37,453 nt of DNA, taken from NCBI GenBank assembly GCA_947444195.1, contig CANEZL010000045.1, positions 1 through 37,453 on the forward strand, read 5' to 3'. Every line of letters begins with the position of its first letter. Positions within the stretch are counted from its first letter, which is position 1. Of the stretch, positions 8,631-16,223 are shown in pieces. This DNA is from Methylobacteriaceae bacterium. Its GTDB lineage: Bacteria; Pseudomonadota; Alphaproteobacteria; Rhizobiales; Beijerinckiaceae. The position numbers and the translations under genes are program-made. The notes under the pieces are model-generated. The model had not been told where the DNA came from. It saw only the letters and a list, made by a program, of their open reading frames with translations, and searched no databases.

Positions 8631-9923
8631 ATGAGGGCAAGGGCACGCGCTTGGATCGAGTTCCTCGGCGACCAGTTCTGGCTGCGGCCGGCCCTGGTCG
8701 TGCTCGCCTGCATCGGCCTCGCGCAGGCCGCCATCGGTTTGGAGACCGCCCGTATCGCCGGCTACGACCCGTCCTCCCCGGACGCGAACTGGGGCTGGGC
8801 CGGCGGCGCCGAGGGGGCCCGGGCGCTGCTCAGCGCGGTGGCCTCCTCCACCATCGGGGTGGCGGGCACCACCTTCTCCATCACCATCGCCGCGCTGACG
8901 CTCGCCTCGAACCAGATGGGACCGCGGCTGCTGCGCAACTTCGTGCGCGACGCCCGCAACCAACTCGTGCTCGGCGTCTTCCTCGGCACCTTCGCCTACG
9001 CGCTGATGGTGCTGCGCACGGTGCGCACCGTCGCGGAGGAGACCTTCGTCCCGCACCTCGCCATATCGGGAGCCGTGCTGCTGGCGCTGGCATGCCTCGG
9101 CACCTTGATCTGGCTCGTGCACCACGTCGCGACCAGCATCAACGTCGAGACCGTGGTCGACGCCGTCCACCGCGACCTCTGCGCGGCGGTCGTGGCGCGC
9201 ACCCGCGACGAGGCCGACCAGCATCCGCCGGCGGAGGCGCCGCGCGGCGACCCGGTCGCGCCGGCCTCGGGCGGGTACCTACAGGCGGTGGACGCGGAGG
9301 CGCTCGCCGACTGGGCGCACGAGCACCGCGTCATCCTCGCCATGAGGGTCCGGCCCGGCGACTATGTCCCGACGGGCTTCCCGGTCGCCATCCTCTCGAC
9401 GGGCGTCGGCGACGTCGCCGAGGCGGTTTCCCGCTCGCTCACCTTCGGGCGGCGCCCGGCGGCGCTGCAGGACCTGGAATACTCCGTGCGGCAACTCGTC
9501 GAGATCGCAGTGCGGGCTCTCTCGCCGGGCATCAACGACCCGATGACGGCGGGCAGCGTGCTGGACCACCTGGGCGACGCCCTGTGCCGGATCGCGCCGC
9601 GCCACCTGCCCACGGGCGCGGTCACGCGCGACGGCCGCGTCGTGCTCGTCCATCCGGTGACGGACTACGGCGGGCTGTGCGACGCGATGTTCCACATGAT
9701 CCGCCAGAACGCGGCCGGGTCGGTCCACGTGCTCGCGCGGATGCTGGACGTGCTGGCCCGCGTCGCGGAGGTGGAGGGGCTGGCCTCGCGCCTGGCCGAG
9801 CTCGGACGGCATGCCGACCTCGTCCTGGCCGCCGCGCGGCGGGACGTCGCCGACCCGAGCGACCTCGCCGACCTGGAGGAGCGGCATGCCCGCCTCGCCC
9901 GGCACCGCGCCGGCCGGCCCTGA
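8631..9923 (+). CDS. DUF2254 family membrane protein
   Basis: A 430-residue predicted inner-membrane protein of the DUF2254 family. Hydrophobic segments lie near residues 20-40, 65-95 (SSTIGVAGTTFSITIAALTL), 110-130 and 145-165. A large cytoplasmic domain follows, with the family-typical GYLQAVD, DYVPTGFPVA and IAVRALSPGINDPMTA blocks. The start at 8631 was chosen because GGGAGGGGAG sits immediately upstream and the family begins just before the first membrane segment. Function is unknown; the C-terminal part has been compared with ligand-binding or channel-regulatory domains, but that is not shown here. It is transcribed alone. Confidence 0.9.
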   Translation: MRARARAWIEFLGDQFWLRPALVVLACIGLAQAAIGLETARIAGYDPSSPDANWGWAGGAEGARALLSAVASSTIGVAGTTFSITIAALTLASNQMGPRLLRNFVRDARNQLVLGVFLGTFAYALMVLRTVRTVAEETFVPHLAISGAVLLALACLGTLIWLVHHVATSINVETVVDAVHRDLCAAVVARTRDEADQHPPAEAPRGDPVAPASGGYLQAVDAEALADWAHEHRVILAMRVRPGDYVPTGFPVAILSTGVGDVAEAVSRSLTFGRRPAALQDLEYSVRQLVEIAVRALSPGINDPMTAGSVLDHLGDALCRIAPRHLPTGAVTRDGRVVLVHPVTDYGGLCDAMFHMIRQNAAGSVHVLARMLDVLARVAEVEGLASRLAELGRHADLVLAAARRDVADPSDLADLEERHARLARHRAGRP

Positions 9924-10445
9924 CCCGTCCAGCCCTATGGAAGCGAGCCACGACGGCCGCGTGGCGGATTTCGACCCGGGAACCGGATCCGTACACGCAC
10001 GCGAAGCGAACCGAGGCTAGGCCCCGACGGCCTGCTGCAATCGACGCGCGTGAAAAGGGCTGGGCGGCCCCCGCGGGGAGGGCCCCCTACCCTATGCGCC
10101 TCAGCCGATCCGCATCGAGCGGATGTCCCGAAGCGGGATCTCGATCACGACGGCGCAACGTTGCGCGCGAGATCTAGGTCCCGCCGCCGCGCAGGCGACG
10201 CGTTCCGCTGCACCCTGCCCGTCCATTCCCTCGCGGTGGGACCGGCATACCATCATCGCCCGGTCGCCGCCGTGCCGCGTGATCCGGCGCAGGGCGCCCG
10301 GGCGAGCCACATCCGTCGAACCGCGGACGGGAGGAGGCCCCGGGGCGGCGGCGCCCGCGAGGCGGCAAGGGTCGCGCGGCGGGTTCGCCTACCAGCCGTC
10401 GACGGCACGCCATGCCGGGCATGCGGGTCGGTCCCGAGGCCGTCC
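9924..10445. other. intergenic region with nested palindromes
   Basis: No convincing gene. Contains a perfect 14-bp palindrome at 10153-10166, bracketed by GATCTCG (10137-10143) and CGAGATC (10168-10174), together forming a nested inverted repeat. The arms share the GAGATC core of the 8101-8128 palindrome. Confidence 0.5.
10153..10166. repeat. 14-bp palindrome GCGCAACGTTGCGC
   Basis: Perfect self-complementary 14-mer with outer complementary 7-mers on both sides (10137-10143 and 10168-10174). It could be a regulator or partition binding site; nothing in its position decides. Confidence 0.6.
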
Positions 10446-10459
10446 TTGATCTGGGTCAT
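10446..10459 (+). promoter_or_regulatory. FNR/FixK-type box TTGATCTGGGTCAT
   Basis: Left half TTGAT is perfect; right half GTCAT is imperfect. It lies 65 bp ahead of the start of the small membrane protein gene at 10524, within the spacing seen at the other boxes in this window. Confidence 0.55.
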
Positions 10460-10523
10460 GTCGCCTGTGCGCCCGCGAGGCGACGTCGGATCCGGGCCGC
10501 CGGCCTGCAAGCGAGAGCCTGAC

Positions 10524-10874
10524 ATGCACGACCCCGCCACCCGCGCCAGCCGCGATGGGAACCACGGCTCCCGATCCCGGAAGCCCGCCCTCCTCCCACG
10601 CCTCCCGGACGGGTCGGCCCTCCGTGGCACCGGGAGTTGGTCGGACGACCTCGCCCTCGACGATGCGGGATTCGGGCTCGGGGTCGCGGTGCCTCTCCTG
10701 AGCGCCGCGCTCGTCCGCATGGGGCTCGGCGCCTGGCATCCCAGCCGCGCCCTCGCCTTCTCGGTGCCGGTGCTGGCCGCGCTCGCCACGCTCAAGCTCG
10801 TCCTCCGGGTCCTCCGGGCGCGCGAGGCCCCGGTTTCGCCGCACGGCGCCGGTCGGCCGCTCGCGCACCCATGA
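10524..10874 (+). CDS. small two-helix membrane protein (116 aa)
   Basis: A 116-residue protein with a polar, basic first half and two predicted membrane helices in the second (FGLGVAVPLLSAALVRMGL and ALAFSVPVLAALATLKLVL), followed by a basic tail. The ATG at 10524 was chosen over longer in-frame starts because the upstream frame is not protein-like and because an FNR-type box ends 65 bp before it. Family not recognised. It precedes the fnr gene, with a separate box between them. It may be a membrane stress protein of the local regulon; this is inferred from position only. Confidence 0.45.
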   Translation: MHDPATRASRDGNHGSRSRKPALLPRLPDGSALRGTGSWSDDLALDDAGFGLGVAVPLLSAALVRMGLGAWHPSRALAFSVPVLAALATLKLVLRVLRAREAPVSPHGAGRPLAHP

Positions 10875-10936
10875 TCCTGGCCGGGCGCCGGGACCGGCAT
10901 CCGGTGCTGCCGCCACGACCTCGCGACCCGGCAGCG

Positions 10937-10950
10937 TTGCGTTGGATCAA
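10937..10950 (+). promoter_or_regulatory. FNR/FixK-type box TTGCGTTGGATCAA
   Basis: Right half ATCAA is perfect, left half TTGCG partial. It ends 85 bp ahead of the fnr-type gene start at 11035, so the regulator is probably autoregulated. Confidence 0.65.
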
Positions 10951-11034
10951 TGCACGCGGATCGGCCCGCGCCATCCTGTCGACGGGACGAGAGGCACGGG
11001 ACCCGCCCGACGCCCCGTTCATCCGGGAGGCGGC

Positions 11035-11775
11035 ATGCTGGTCGATACGGGCTCGTGCGAGAGGTCGGCGCACGTCTGCCACCACAAGCGGTCGGAGGAC
11101 GGCTGCGCCGACTGCAAGGTCCGGCTGATCAGCGTCTGCTCCGTGCTGGCTCTGCCCGAGCTGGAGGAGCTTGAGGCCCTGAGCCAGCACCTCGCCCTCG
11201 ACAAGGGGCAGGCCCTGTTCGCCCAGGGGCAGGCGGCGACCTCCGTCTTCAACGTCATCGAAGGGTCGCTGCGCCTGACCCGCCTCCTGCCCGACGGCCG
11301 GCGCCAGGTGATGGGCTTCGCGTTGCCGGGCGACTTCCTCGGCCTCGCCCTGCAGGAGCGCCACTCGGTCTCGGCCGAGGCGCTCGGCCCGGTGAAGACC
11401 TGTCGCTTCGGGCGCCAGGACTTCGCCGCCGTGGTCGCGGCCAAGCCGCACCTGCTCGCGAGCCTGCACGAGCGGGCCGGCTACGAGCTGACCCTGGCCC
11501 AGGACCAGATGCTGCTGCTCGGGCGCCGGACGGCCGAGGAGAAGGTGGCGACCTTCCTTCTGTCCCTGCGAGACCGGTTCGCGCGCACCGGCCACACCTC
11601 GGTCACCGTGGAACTCCCGATGGGCCGGCAGGACATGGCCGATTACCTCGGCCTGACCATGGAGACGGTCAGCCGCATGCTGACCCGCCTCGACAGGGCG
11701 CATGCCATCCTGCTCGTGCCCGGTGGCGTGCGCCTGCTCGACCCGGCCAGGCTGGAGCGCCTGGCCTCGAACTGA
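11035..11775 (+). CDS. fnr: Fnr-type oxygen-sensing transcription regulator
   Basis: A 246-residue Crp/Fnr protein of the FnrL/FnrN type. The N-terminus carries C8, C15, C24, C27 and C35 (CADCKVRLISVC), and C123 lies in PVKTCRF, at the place of the fourth cluster ligand in E. coli FNR. This predicts an oxygen-labile [4Fe-4S] cluster with C24, C27, C35 and C123 as ligands. Residues 55-140 form the cyclic-nucleotide-like beta roll. The C-terminal HTH contains E210, S213 and R214 in LTMETVSRML, matching the FNR residues that read TTGAT. GGGAGG precedes the ATG. A TTG-N6-GATCAA box lies 85 bp upstream. It is the likely master regulator of the many similar boxes here. Confidence 0.93.
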   Translation: MLVDTGSCERSAHVCHHKRSEDGCADCKVRLISVCSVLALPELEELEALSQHLALDKGQALFAQGQAATSVFNVIEGSLRLTRLLPDGRRQVMGFALPGDFLGLALQERHSVSAEALGPVKTCRFGRQDFAAVVAAKPHLLASLHERAGYELTLAQDQMLLLGRRTAEEKVATFLLSLRDRFARTGHTSVTVELPMGRQDMADYLGLTMETVSRMLTRLDRAHAILLVPGGVRLLDPARLERLASN

Positions 11776-11992
11776 GGCCGCCTTCCGCGTTCCCGCGAGA
11801 TCCGGGGACGGGCGCGACCACCCCGACGGGACGGCCGGGCCGCCTAACCCCGCCCGACGACCCGACTGGCAGGCGGCTCCCTCCGGGCGCCGACTGCATC
11901 CGCGTCCGAGGGCCGGCCGGTGCCTCCAGGCCCATGCGGGCCGGAAGGGACGGGTTGGCATCGGCGGGTTGTCGCACGAACGGGCGTACGAC

Positions 11993-12799
11993 TCAGTGGC
12001 ACATCAGGCAGCAGAGGGTCGAGCCTCGCAGGACGTCCCGGGTCACGCCGCCGAACAGCCACTCCCGCATCCGCGAGTGGCCGTAGCCGCCCATCACGAT
12101 CAGGTCGGCGTCCTGCCTCCCGGCGAAGCGCAGGATCTCGTCGGCGGTCTCGCCGGCGGGGGCGTTCAGCAGGTGTGTGGTGACGTGCGCCCCATGGCGG
12201 GCGAGGAGCTCCGAGACCTCCTCCGCCCCCTGGAAGCGCGCCTCGGCGCCGGCGGCGGCGACGTAGACCGCGTCGGCCCGCCGGATGAAGGGCAGGGCCG
12301 CCGAGACCGCGCGGCGCGCCTCCGGGGCATCCTTCCAGGCGACGACGATGCGGGCGCCCGCGAGCCGGTCGAGGCCTGGCGGGACGACGAGGACCGGTCG
12401 GCCGGCCTCCATCACCACCGAACCCGGGTCGCAGGCCATCCCGATCTTCCGGTCCGCGTCCCGGCCGACGACGACGAGATCGGCGCCGCGTGCCTGCCGG
12501 ACGAGGAAGGCCCCCGCCCCCTCCTCCGCCTGCCGCCAGCCCGTGCGGAGGTCGGAGCCGACGTTCTCCGCGAAGACGTCGTTGGCCCGTGCGAGGTCCT
12601 CGGCCAGCCTGGCCCGCTCCTCGTCGTAGGAAACCTGTGCATCCGCGATGTCCGCGGCCGGGCCGGGCGCGGGGAGCTTCCGGGCGGCGACGCCCGTCAG
12701 CGTGGCCTCGAACCGGGCGGCGAGGTCCGCGGCGAGGCGGACGCGTCCGGCGGCCGCCTCGCCCAGATCGAGGGATACCATGATGCTGGCGAGGGACAT
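11993..12799 (-). CDS. universal stress protein, tandem UspA domains
   Basis: A 268-residue cytoplasmic protein with two UspA folds (about 1-145 and 150-268). The second carries the ATP-binding signature G-x2-G-x9-G in GGYGHSRMREWLFGG. The first opens with SIMVSLDLGEAAAGRVRLAA. The C-terminus is CCLMCH, where most relatives end in a VLMSH-like sequence; the same odd tail occurs in the paralogue at 25288-26100. AGGAG lies 8 bp before the ATG at 12799, and an FNR-type box lies 80 bp upstream. UspA proteins of this type aid survival of energy and oxygen limitation. The start was chosen over longer frames because upstream codons overlap the box. Confidence 0.93.
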   Translation of the reverse strand: MSLASIMVSLDLGEAAAGRVRLAADLAARFEATLTGVAARKLPAPGPAADIADAQVSYDEERARLAEDLARANDVFAENVGSDLRTGWRQAEEGAGAFLVRQARGADLVVVGRDADRKIGMACDPGSVVMEAGRPVLVVPPGLDRLAGARIVVAWKDAPEARRAVSAALPFIRRADAVYVAAAGAEARFQGAEEVSELLARHGAHVTTHLLNAPAGETADEILRFAGRQDADLIVMGGYGHSRMREWLFGGVTRDVLRGSTLCCLMCH

Positions 12800-12878
12800 G
12801 TGGGGCTCCTGCGGCGAACTTGCGGAATGGTGGGTGGTGCCGATGACCGTACCTTCGCCGCCCGACGCGGCCACGGCC

Positions 12879-12892
12879 TTGATCCAGCTCAA
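12879..12892 (-). promoter_or_regulatory. FNR/FixK-type box (TTGATCCAGCTCAA on +)
   Basis: Read toward the UspA gene it is TTGAGCTGGATCAA followed by GG: one perfect ATCAA half and TTGA on the other side. It ends 80 bp before the UspA start. Confidence 0.8.
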
Positions 12893-13055
12893 GGGCCCTC
12901 TCCCCGACCGGGCGCCGCGTCTCACGCGGAGCAACCCGCCCGTGGCCCGTCGAGCGGGTCGGGGGCGGGATTCCCGCGCGCAAAGGACGGCAATCCCCGG
13001 GGCCGGCCGCCCGCGGGCAGAGGCGGCGCTCGACGCGCGGTGTCTGTCCCGGCGC

Positions 13056-13301
13056 TCATGCCGCCTCGGCGGCCAGCGCCCGCGCGATCTCGTCCTTGAG
13101 CCGCAGCCTCTCCTGCCGCGAGACCCGCTCGGTCTCCTCCGAGACGGGCTCGATGCGCGCCTCCATGCGGTGCAGGGCGCGGTTCACCTCGTGGTAGCGT
13201 TCGACCAAGCCGGCGAACCGGCCGTTCGCCAGCCTCAGCGCGTGGATGCGGGCGGCTTGGCCGGGGAATTCCTCGGCGAGGTCGTGGGGGACGTGGGACA
13301 T
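13056..13301 (-). CDS. DUF465 (YdcH-like) small protein
   Basis: An 81-residue, wholly helical protein. The central RYHEVNRALHRMEARIEPVSEE segment and the RLKDEIARAL tail match the DUF465/YdcH family, a widespread short coiled-coil family of unknown function. AAGGAG lies 7-12 bp upstream of the ATG at 13301. An FNR-type box ends 96 bp upstream, and the gene lies between the boxed UspA and boxed OmpW genes on the same strand, so it is part of the same stress block although separately promoted. Confidence 0.85.
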   Translation of the reverse strand: MSHVPHDLAEEFPGQAARIHALRLANGRFAGLVERYHEVNRALHRMEARIEPVSEETERVSRQERLRLKDEIARALAAEAA

Positions 13302-13396
13302 GCGAAGTCTCCTTCCCGGGACCGGCGGTTCTGGGCCGCGGGCGACCCGACCGGTCCCGCGGAAGGCACCTTGGCCCCCTGCCGGTCGCCCCGGCC

Positions 13397-13410
13397 TTGA
13401 TCCAGCGCAA
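13397..13410 (-). promoter_or_regulatory. FNR/FixK-type box (TTGATCCAGCGCAA on +)
   Basis: Read toward the DUF465 gene it is TTGCGCTGGATCAA followed by GG, identical to the boxes at 25212 and 28205. It ends 96 bp before that gene's start. Confidence 0.75.
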
Positions 13411-13489
13411 GGTGCCGTCCCGGCCGCACCCGCCACGCGGCACCGGCGCTGCCCGGGCGGCGTGGCGGGCGGTCCGTGCGCGCGACCAC

Positions 13490-14179
13490 TCAGAACCGGT
13501 AGGTGATGCCGGCGCCGACGATCCACGGGTCGATGTCGACGCGACCGCGGATTGTGCCGGCGTTGAGCTTCACCTTCGTGTCGAGGAAGAGCTTCTTCAC
13601 GTCGACGTTCACGCCCCAGTGCTCGTCGAGCATGTAGTCGAAGCCCGCCTGCAAGGCAGGGGCGACGCTGTTCGTCAGGCGGAAGCCCGTGAAGCCCCCC
13701 CGTTCCTGCTCTCCGAAGAAGATCGAGTAGTTCACGCCCGCGCCCACGTAGGGCTTGAGGGGGCCGAAGCCATCGAAGTGGTACTGCAAGGTGAGCGTGG
13801 GAGGTAGGATCCAGGTGCTGCCGATGCGTGCGCCGGCCAAGGTTCCGGCCCCCTGGATGCCGTGCCGCGTCACGCCGAGGATCAGCTCGGCCGCGATGTT
13901 CCTCGTGAAGAAGTAGGAGATGTCGAGTTCCGGCACGACGGCGTCGGTGATGGCCACCGACGCGCCGGCGACGGGAGTCCCCGCGGCCGACAGGCGAGCG
14001 CCCGGGTCCGGGAGGACGCCGAGGGCGCGCACTCGGACGAGCCAGGGCGACCAGGCCAGGGGAGGCGGCGCCGGCGGCGGCGCGTCGGCGAAGCTCGGCA
14101 GGTCGGCGGCCGACGCCGCGGGGGCGCCGAGCGCGGCGACGGTAGCCGCGGCGGCGAGGATGAGGGTGCTCTTGCGCAT
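13490..14179 (-). CDS. OmpW-family outer membrane protein
   Basis: A 229-residue protein with a signal peptide (MRKSTLILAAAATVAALGAP, cleavage after ASA) and a proline-rich linker. An eight-stranded beta barrel of the OmpW family follows: the first strand is WLVRVRALGVLPD, then AVVPELDISYFFTRNIAAEL, then FGPLKPYVGAGVNYS, and the C-terminal strand ends in aromatic ITYRF. OmpW barrels form narrow hydrophobic channels, and E. coli ompW is induced under anaerobiosis by FNR. That agrees with the fully symmetrical box TTGATCAGGATCAA 80 bp before this start. The transported molecule is unknown. Confidence 0.92.
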   Translation of the reverse strand: MRKSTLILAAAATVAALGAPAASAADLPSFADAPPPAPPPLAWSPWLVRVRALGVLPDPGARLSAAGTPVAGASVAITDAVVPELDISYFFTRNIAAELILGVTRHGIQGAGTLAGARIGSTWILPPTLTLQYHFDGFGPLKPYVGAGVNYSIFFGEQERGGFTGFRLTNSVAPALQAGFDYMLDEHWGVNVDVKKLFLDTKVKLNAGTIRGRVDIDPWIVGAGITYRF

Positions 14180-14258
14180 GGGTTCGTTCGGTTCGGGGCG
14201 GAAGGGAAGGCCGCGATACGTCGGCGCGACCATCCAGACCTTCCCGCCGCGGGCGTCC

Positions 14259-14272
14259 TTGATCAGGATCAA
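14259..14272 (-). promoter_or_regulatory. perfect FNR box TTGATCAGGATCAA
   Basis: Both half-sites are perfect (TTGAT-N4-ATCAA). It ends 80 bp before the OmpW start. It is the strongest of the fifteen boxes and fixes the consensus. Confidence 0.85.
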
Positions 14273-14459
14273 ACGGCCAAGCTCGCTCCGGCTCGCACGG
14301 GAGTTCGTCCCTACCGGCGGTGCGGTCCGGCCACGGGCCGACCCATCGCCCCGGCGCCCCCGCGTCGAGGGCGCGGCGCCTCGGCCCGGCGGGGACGCGC
14401 GACCGGCCGATGACGCCGCCCGTGGCGACGGTCCGGGACGGCCCGGGCCGTCGCTACCG

Positions 14460-14750
14460 TCACCGTGGGCGCAGCAACGCCTCGGCCAGCGCCAGGTTGC
14501 GCTCCGCCAGGGCGAGCATGTGCTCCGCGACCGCCCTGACTCGCGCCTCGTCGGGTCCCGACGATGCCAGGCCCGACAGGGATTCGCGCAGGTCGGCCAC
14601 CGAGCGGCGCAGGCACGAGGCGACCTGCCGGATCTGCAGCGCGCGCGAGCCGAGCTCCTCGCCCGCATCGACGCGCCGGACGAGATCGAGGAGCAGCAGG
14701 CGGGTGGTCTCGGCGTCGAGCTGGCCACCCCATGGGATGATGTCCGCCAT
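14460..14750 (-). CDS. hypothetical helical protein (96 aa)
   Basis: A 96-residue protein beginning MADIIPWGGQLDAETTRLLL and made almost wholly of amphipathic helices, with one Cys in QVASCLRRSV. The family was not recognised. It starts 77 bp downstream of the HD-GYP gene stop on the same strand, so the two are probably co-transcribed and it may be an accessory of that phosphodiesterase. It could equally be an independent helical-bundle stress protein. No FNR-type box lies directly upstream. Confidence 0.65.
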   Translation of the reverse strand: MADIIPWGGQLDAETTRLLLLDLVRRVDAGEELGSRALQIRQVASCLRRSVADLRESLSGLASSGPDEARVRAVAEHMLALAERNLALAEALLRPR

Positions 14751-14827
14751 GCCCGCTCAAGCCGCCATGGGCGAGGCGGCGCATGGGGCGCGGTCGCGAG
14801 GGGATGGCCGTGCCGGCGTGCGGACCG

Positions 14828-15985
14828 TCATGTCGGGATGTCCTCCGGGTCGGGGGCGCCGGGCGGTTCGAGGCCCGGGGCGGCGGTGGGCGCCGGCGTC
14901 GATGCGGCGCGCGGGACGGCCGGCCCGGCGCCGGCCGCCTCGGAGACGGGCAGGAAGGCGCGGACGAGGTCGCGGTCGAGCTTGTCGCCCATTCCGACGA
15001 GCGCGGCGTAGGCCGTCGCCCCGGGCATCGGCGGCTTGTAGGGCCGGCGCTCGACGAGGGCGCCGAAGATGTCGCAGACGGTCACGAGGCGCACGAGATC
15101 CGGGATCCGCCCGGCGCGGAGCCCGTCCGGGTAGCCCGACCCGTCGAGCAACTCGTGGTGCGAGCGCACCACCGCGAGGAGTCCGTCGTCGTACCCGCCG
15201 TCCCGGAGCATCTCGTATCCCAGGACCGGGTGCTCGCGCATCGCCGCGAGCTCGTCGGGATCGAGCCGGCCGGGCTTGTTGAGGATGGCGAGCGGGACCC
15301 GCGACTTGCCGATGTCGTGCAGGAGGGCGGCCTCGGTGAGCCGCCGGCAGTCGTCGGGGCGCAGCCCCAGGTGGAGGCCGAACCCCGCGGCGAGGCCCGC
15401 GACGAGGAGGCAGTGCTGGTGGGTGGCGTCGTCGAAGCGCCAGACCACGTCGAGCCAGGCCCGCAAGTCGGCGCGGCGCAGGGCGCCCTCGATCAGCTCC
15501 GCCCCGGCCGCGACCGCCTCGGGGGCGACGGTGCCACCTGCGCGGCCGAGCGCGAAGATGCGGGTCAGCGCCGCGTCCGCGCCGGCGGCGGCCTGGGTCA
15601 CGGACGTCGCCGGCGCCGGAGGGGCCAGGAATGGCGTGACCGCTTCCGCGAGCAGGTGCGGCGCCCGGTCCGCGGGCAGGATGCTCGCCGCCCCGAGCGC
15701 CGCGGCCTGCACCCGGGCCCGGGACGAATCCTCGCGCAGCAGGCAGACATAGGGCGGCCGGCGCGGCCCGAGCCGGTCGAGGTGCCGCTTGAGGGCCGCC
15801 AGCGGGGCCGAGCCGCCGAAGGCGATGTCGCTGATGACCGCCCGCACCCTCTCCGGCTCGGGCCCCGCCCCCGCCTCGGCCGGGTCGAGCAGGTCCACGA
15901 CGTGGCTCGGGCCCAGGACGGCGAGGCTCCGGGCGAGGCGCTCGCCGCGGACGGGGGTGTCGGTGAGCAGGAGGAGCGTGTCCAT
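14828..15985 (-). CDS. HD-GYP cyclic-di-GMP phosphodiesterase with receiver-like N-terminus
   Basis: A 385-residue signalling protein. Residues 1-120 fold like a receiver domain (MDTLLLLTDTP, AVISDIAFGG) but lack the usual acidic pair and phosphorylation-site context, so it may be phosphorylation-independent. Residues 165-345 form the HD-GYP domain: LLHDIGK (H223, D224), HHELLDGSGYPDGL (276-289) and VCDIFGAL (D305). All metal ligands expected of an active enzyme are visible, so it should hydrolyse cyclic di-GMP. A Pro/Ala-rich tail ends the protein. It diverges from the PAS-PAS-HTH gene at 16224 across a 238-bp gap, which suggests shared control. Confidence 0.92.
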   Translation of the reverse strand: MDTLLLLTDTPVRGERLARSLAVLGPSHVVDLLDPAEAGAGPEPERVRAVISDIAFGGSAPLAALKRHLDRLGPRRPPYVCLLREDSSRARVQAAALGAASILPADRAPHLLAEAVTPFLAPPAPATSVTQAAAGADAALTRIFALGRAGGTVAPEAVAAGAELIEGALRRADLRAWLDVVWRFDDATHQHCLLVAGLAAGFGLHLGLRPDDCRRLTEAALLHDIGKSRVPLAILNKPGRLDPDELAAMREHPVLGYEMLRDGGYDDGLLAVVRSHHELLDGSGYPDGLRAGRIPDLVRLVTVCDIFGALVERRPYKPPMPGATAYAALVGMGDKLDRDLVRAFLPVSEAAGAGPAVPRAASTPAPTAAPGLEPPGAPDPEDIPT

Positions 15986-16223
15986 GCGCGGGTCCAACGG
16001 GGTGCAGGGCGGCGGTTCCCTGGGGCGGGCCAGGCGGTCGTTGGCGAACGAGACGATAAGGGCGGTCGCGTACCATTCGATTAAGCCGATGCGGGAAACG
16101 CGGGGCTTGCGACCGGATCCGGTGACCGTGCCTGATGCGTGAGCGGTCGCGTTAACCGCGCCTTTACCTTCGGCTGGCAGGAAACAGGTCATATTAGTCC
16201 CACTTGCCGCGGCGGAGTTCCCG

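Noticed and set aside
10253..10900. Minus-strand open frame opposite the small membrane protein
   Set aside because: It mirrors the plus-strand gene and has a Ser/Arg/Pro composition typical of antisense GC-rich DNA.
12001..12020. CLMCH at the UspA C-terminus as a haem c site
   Set aside because: The protein has no signal peptide and c-haem attachment occurs in the periplasm; it is kept only as a possible redox or metal tail.
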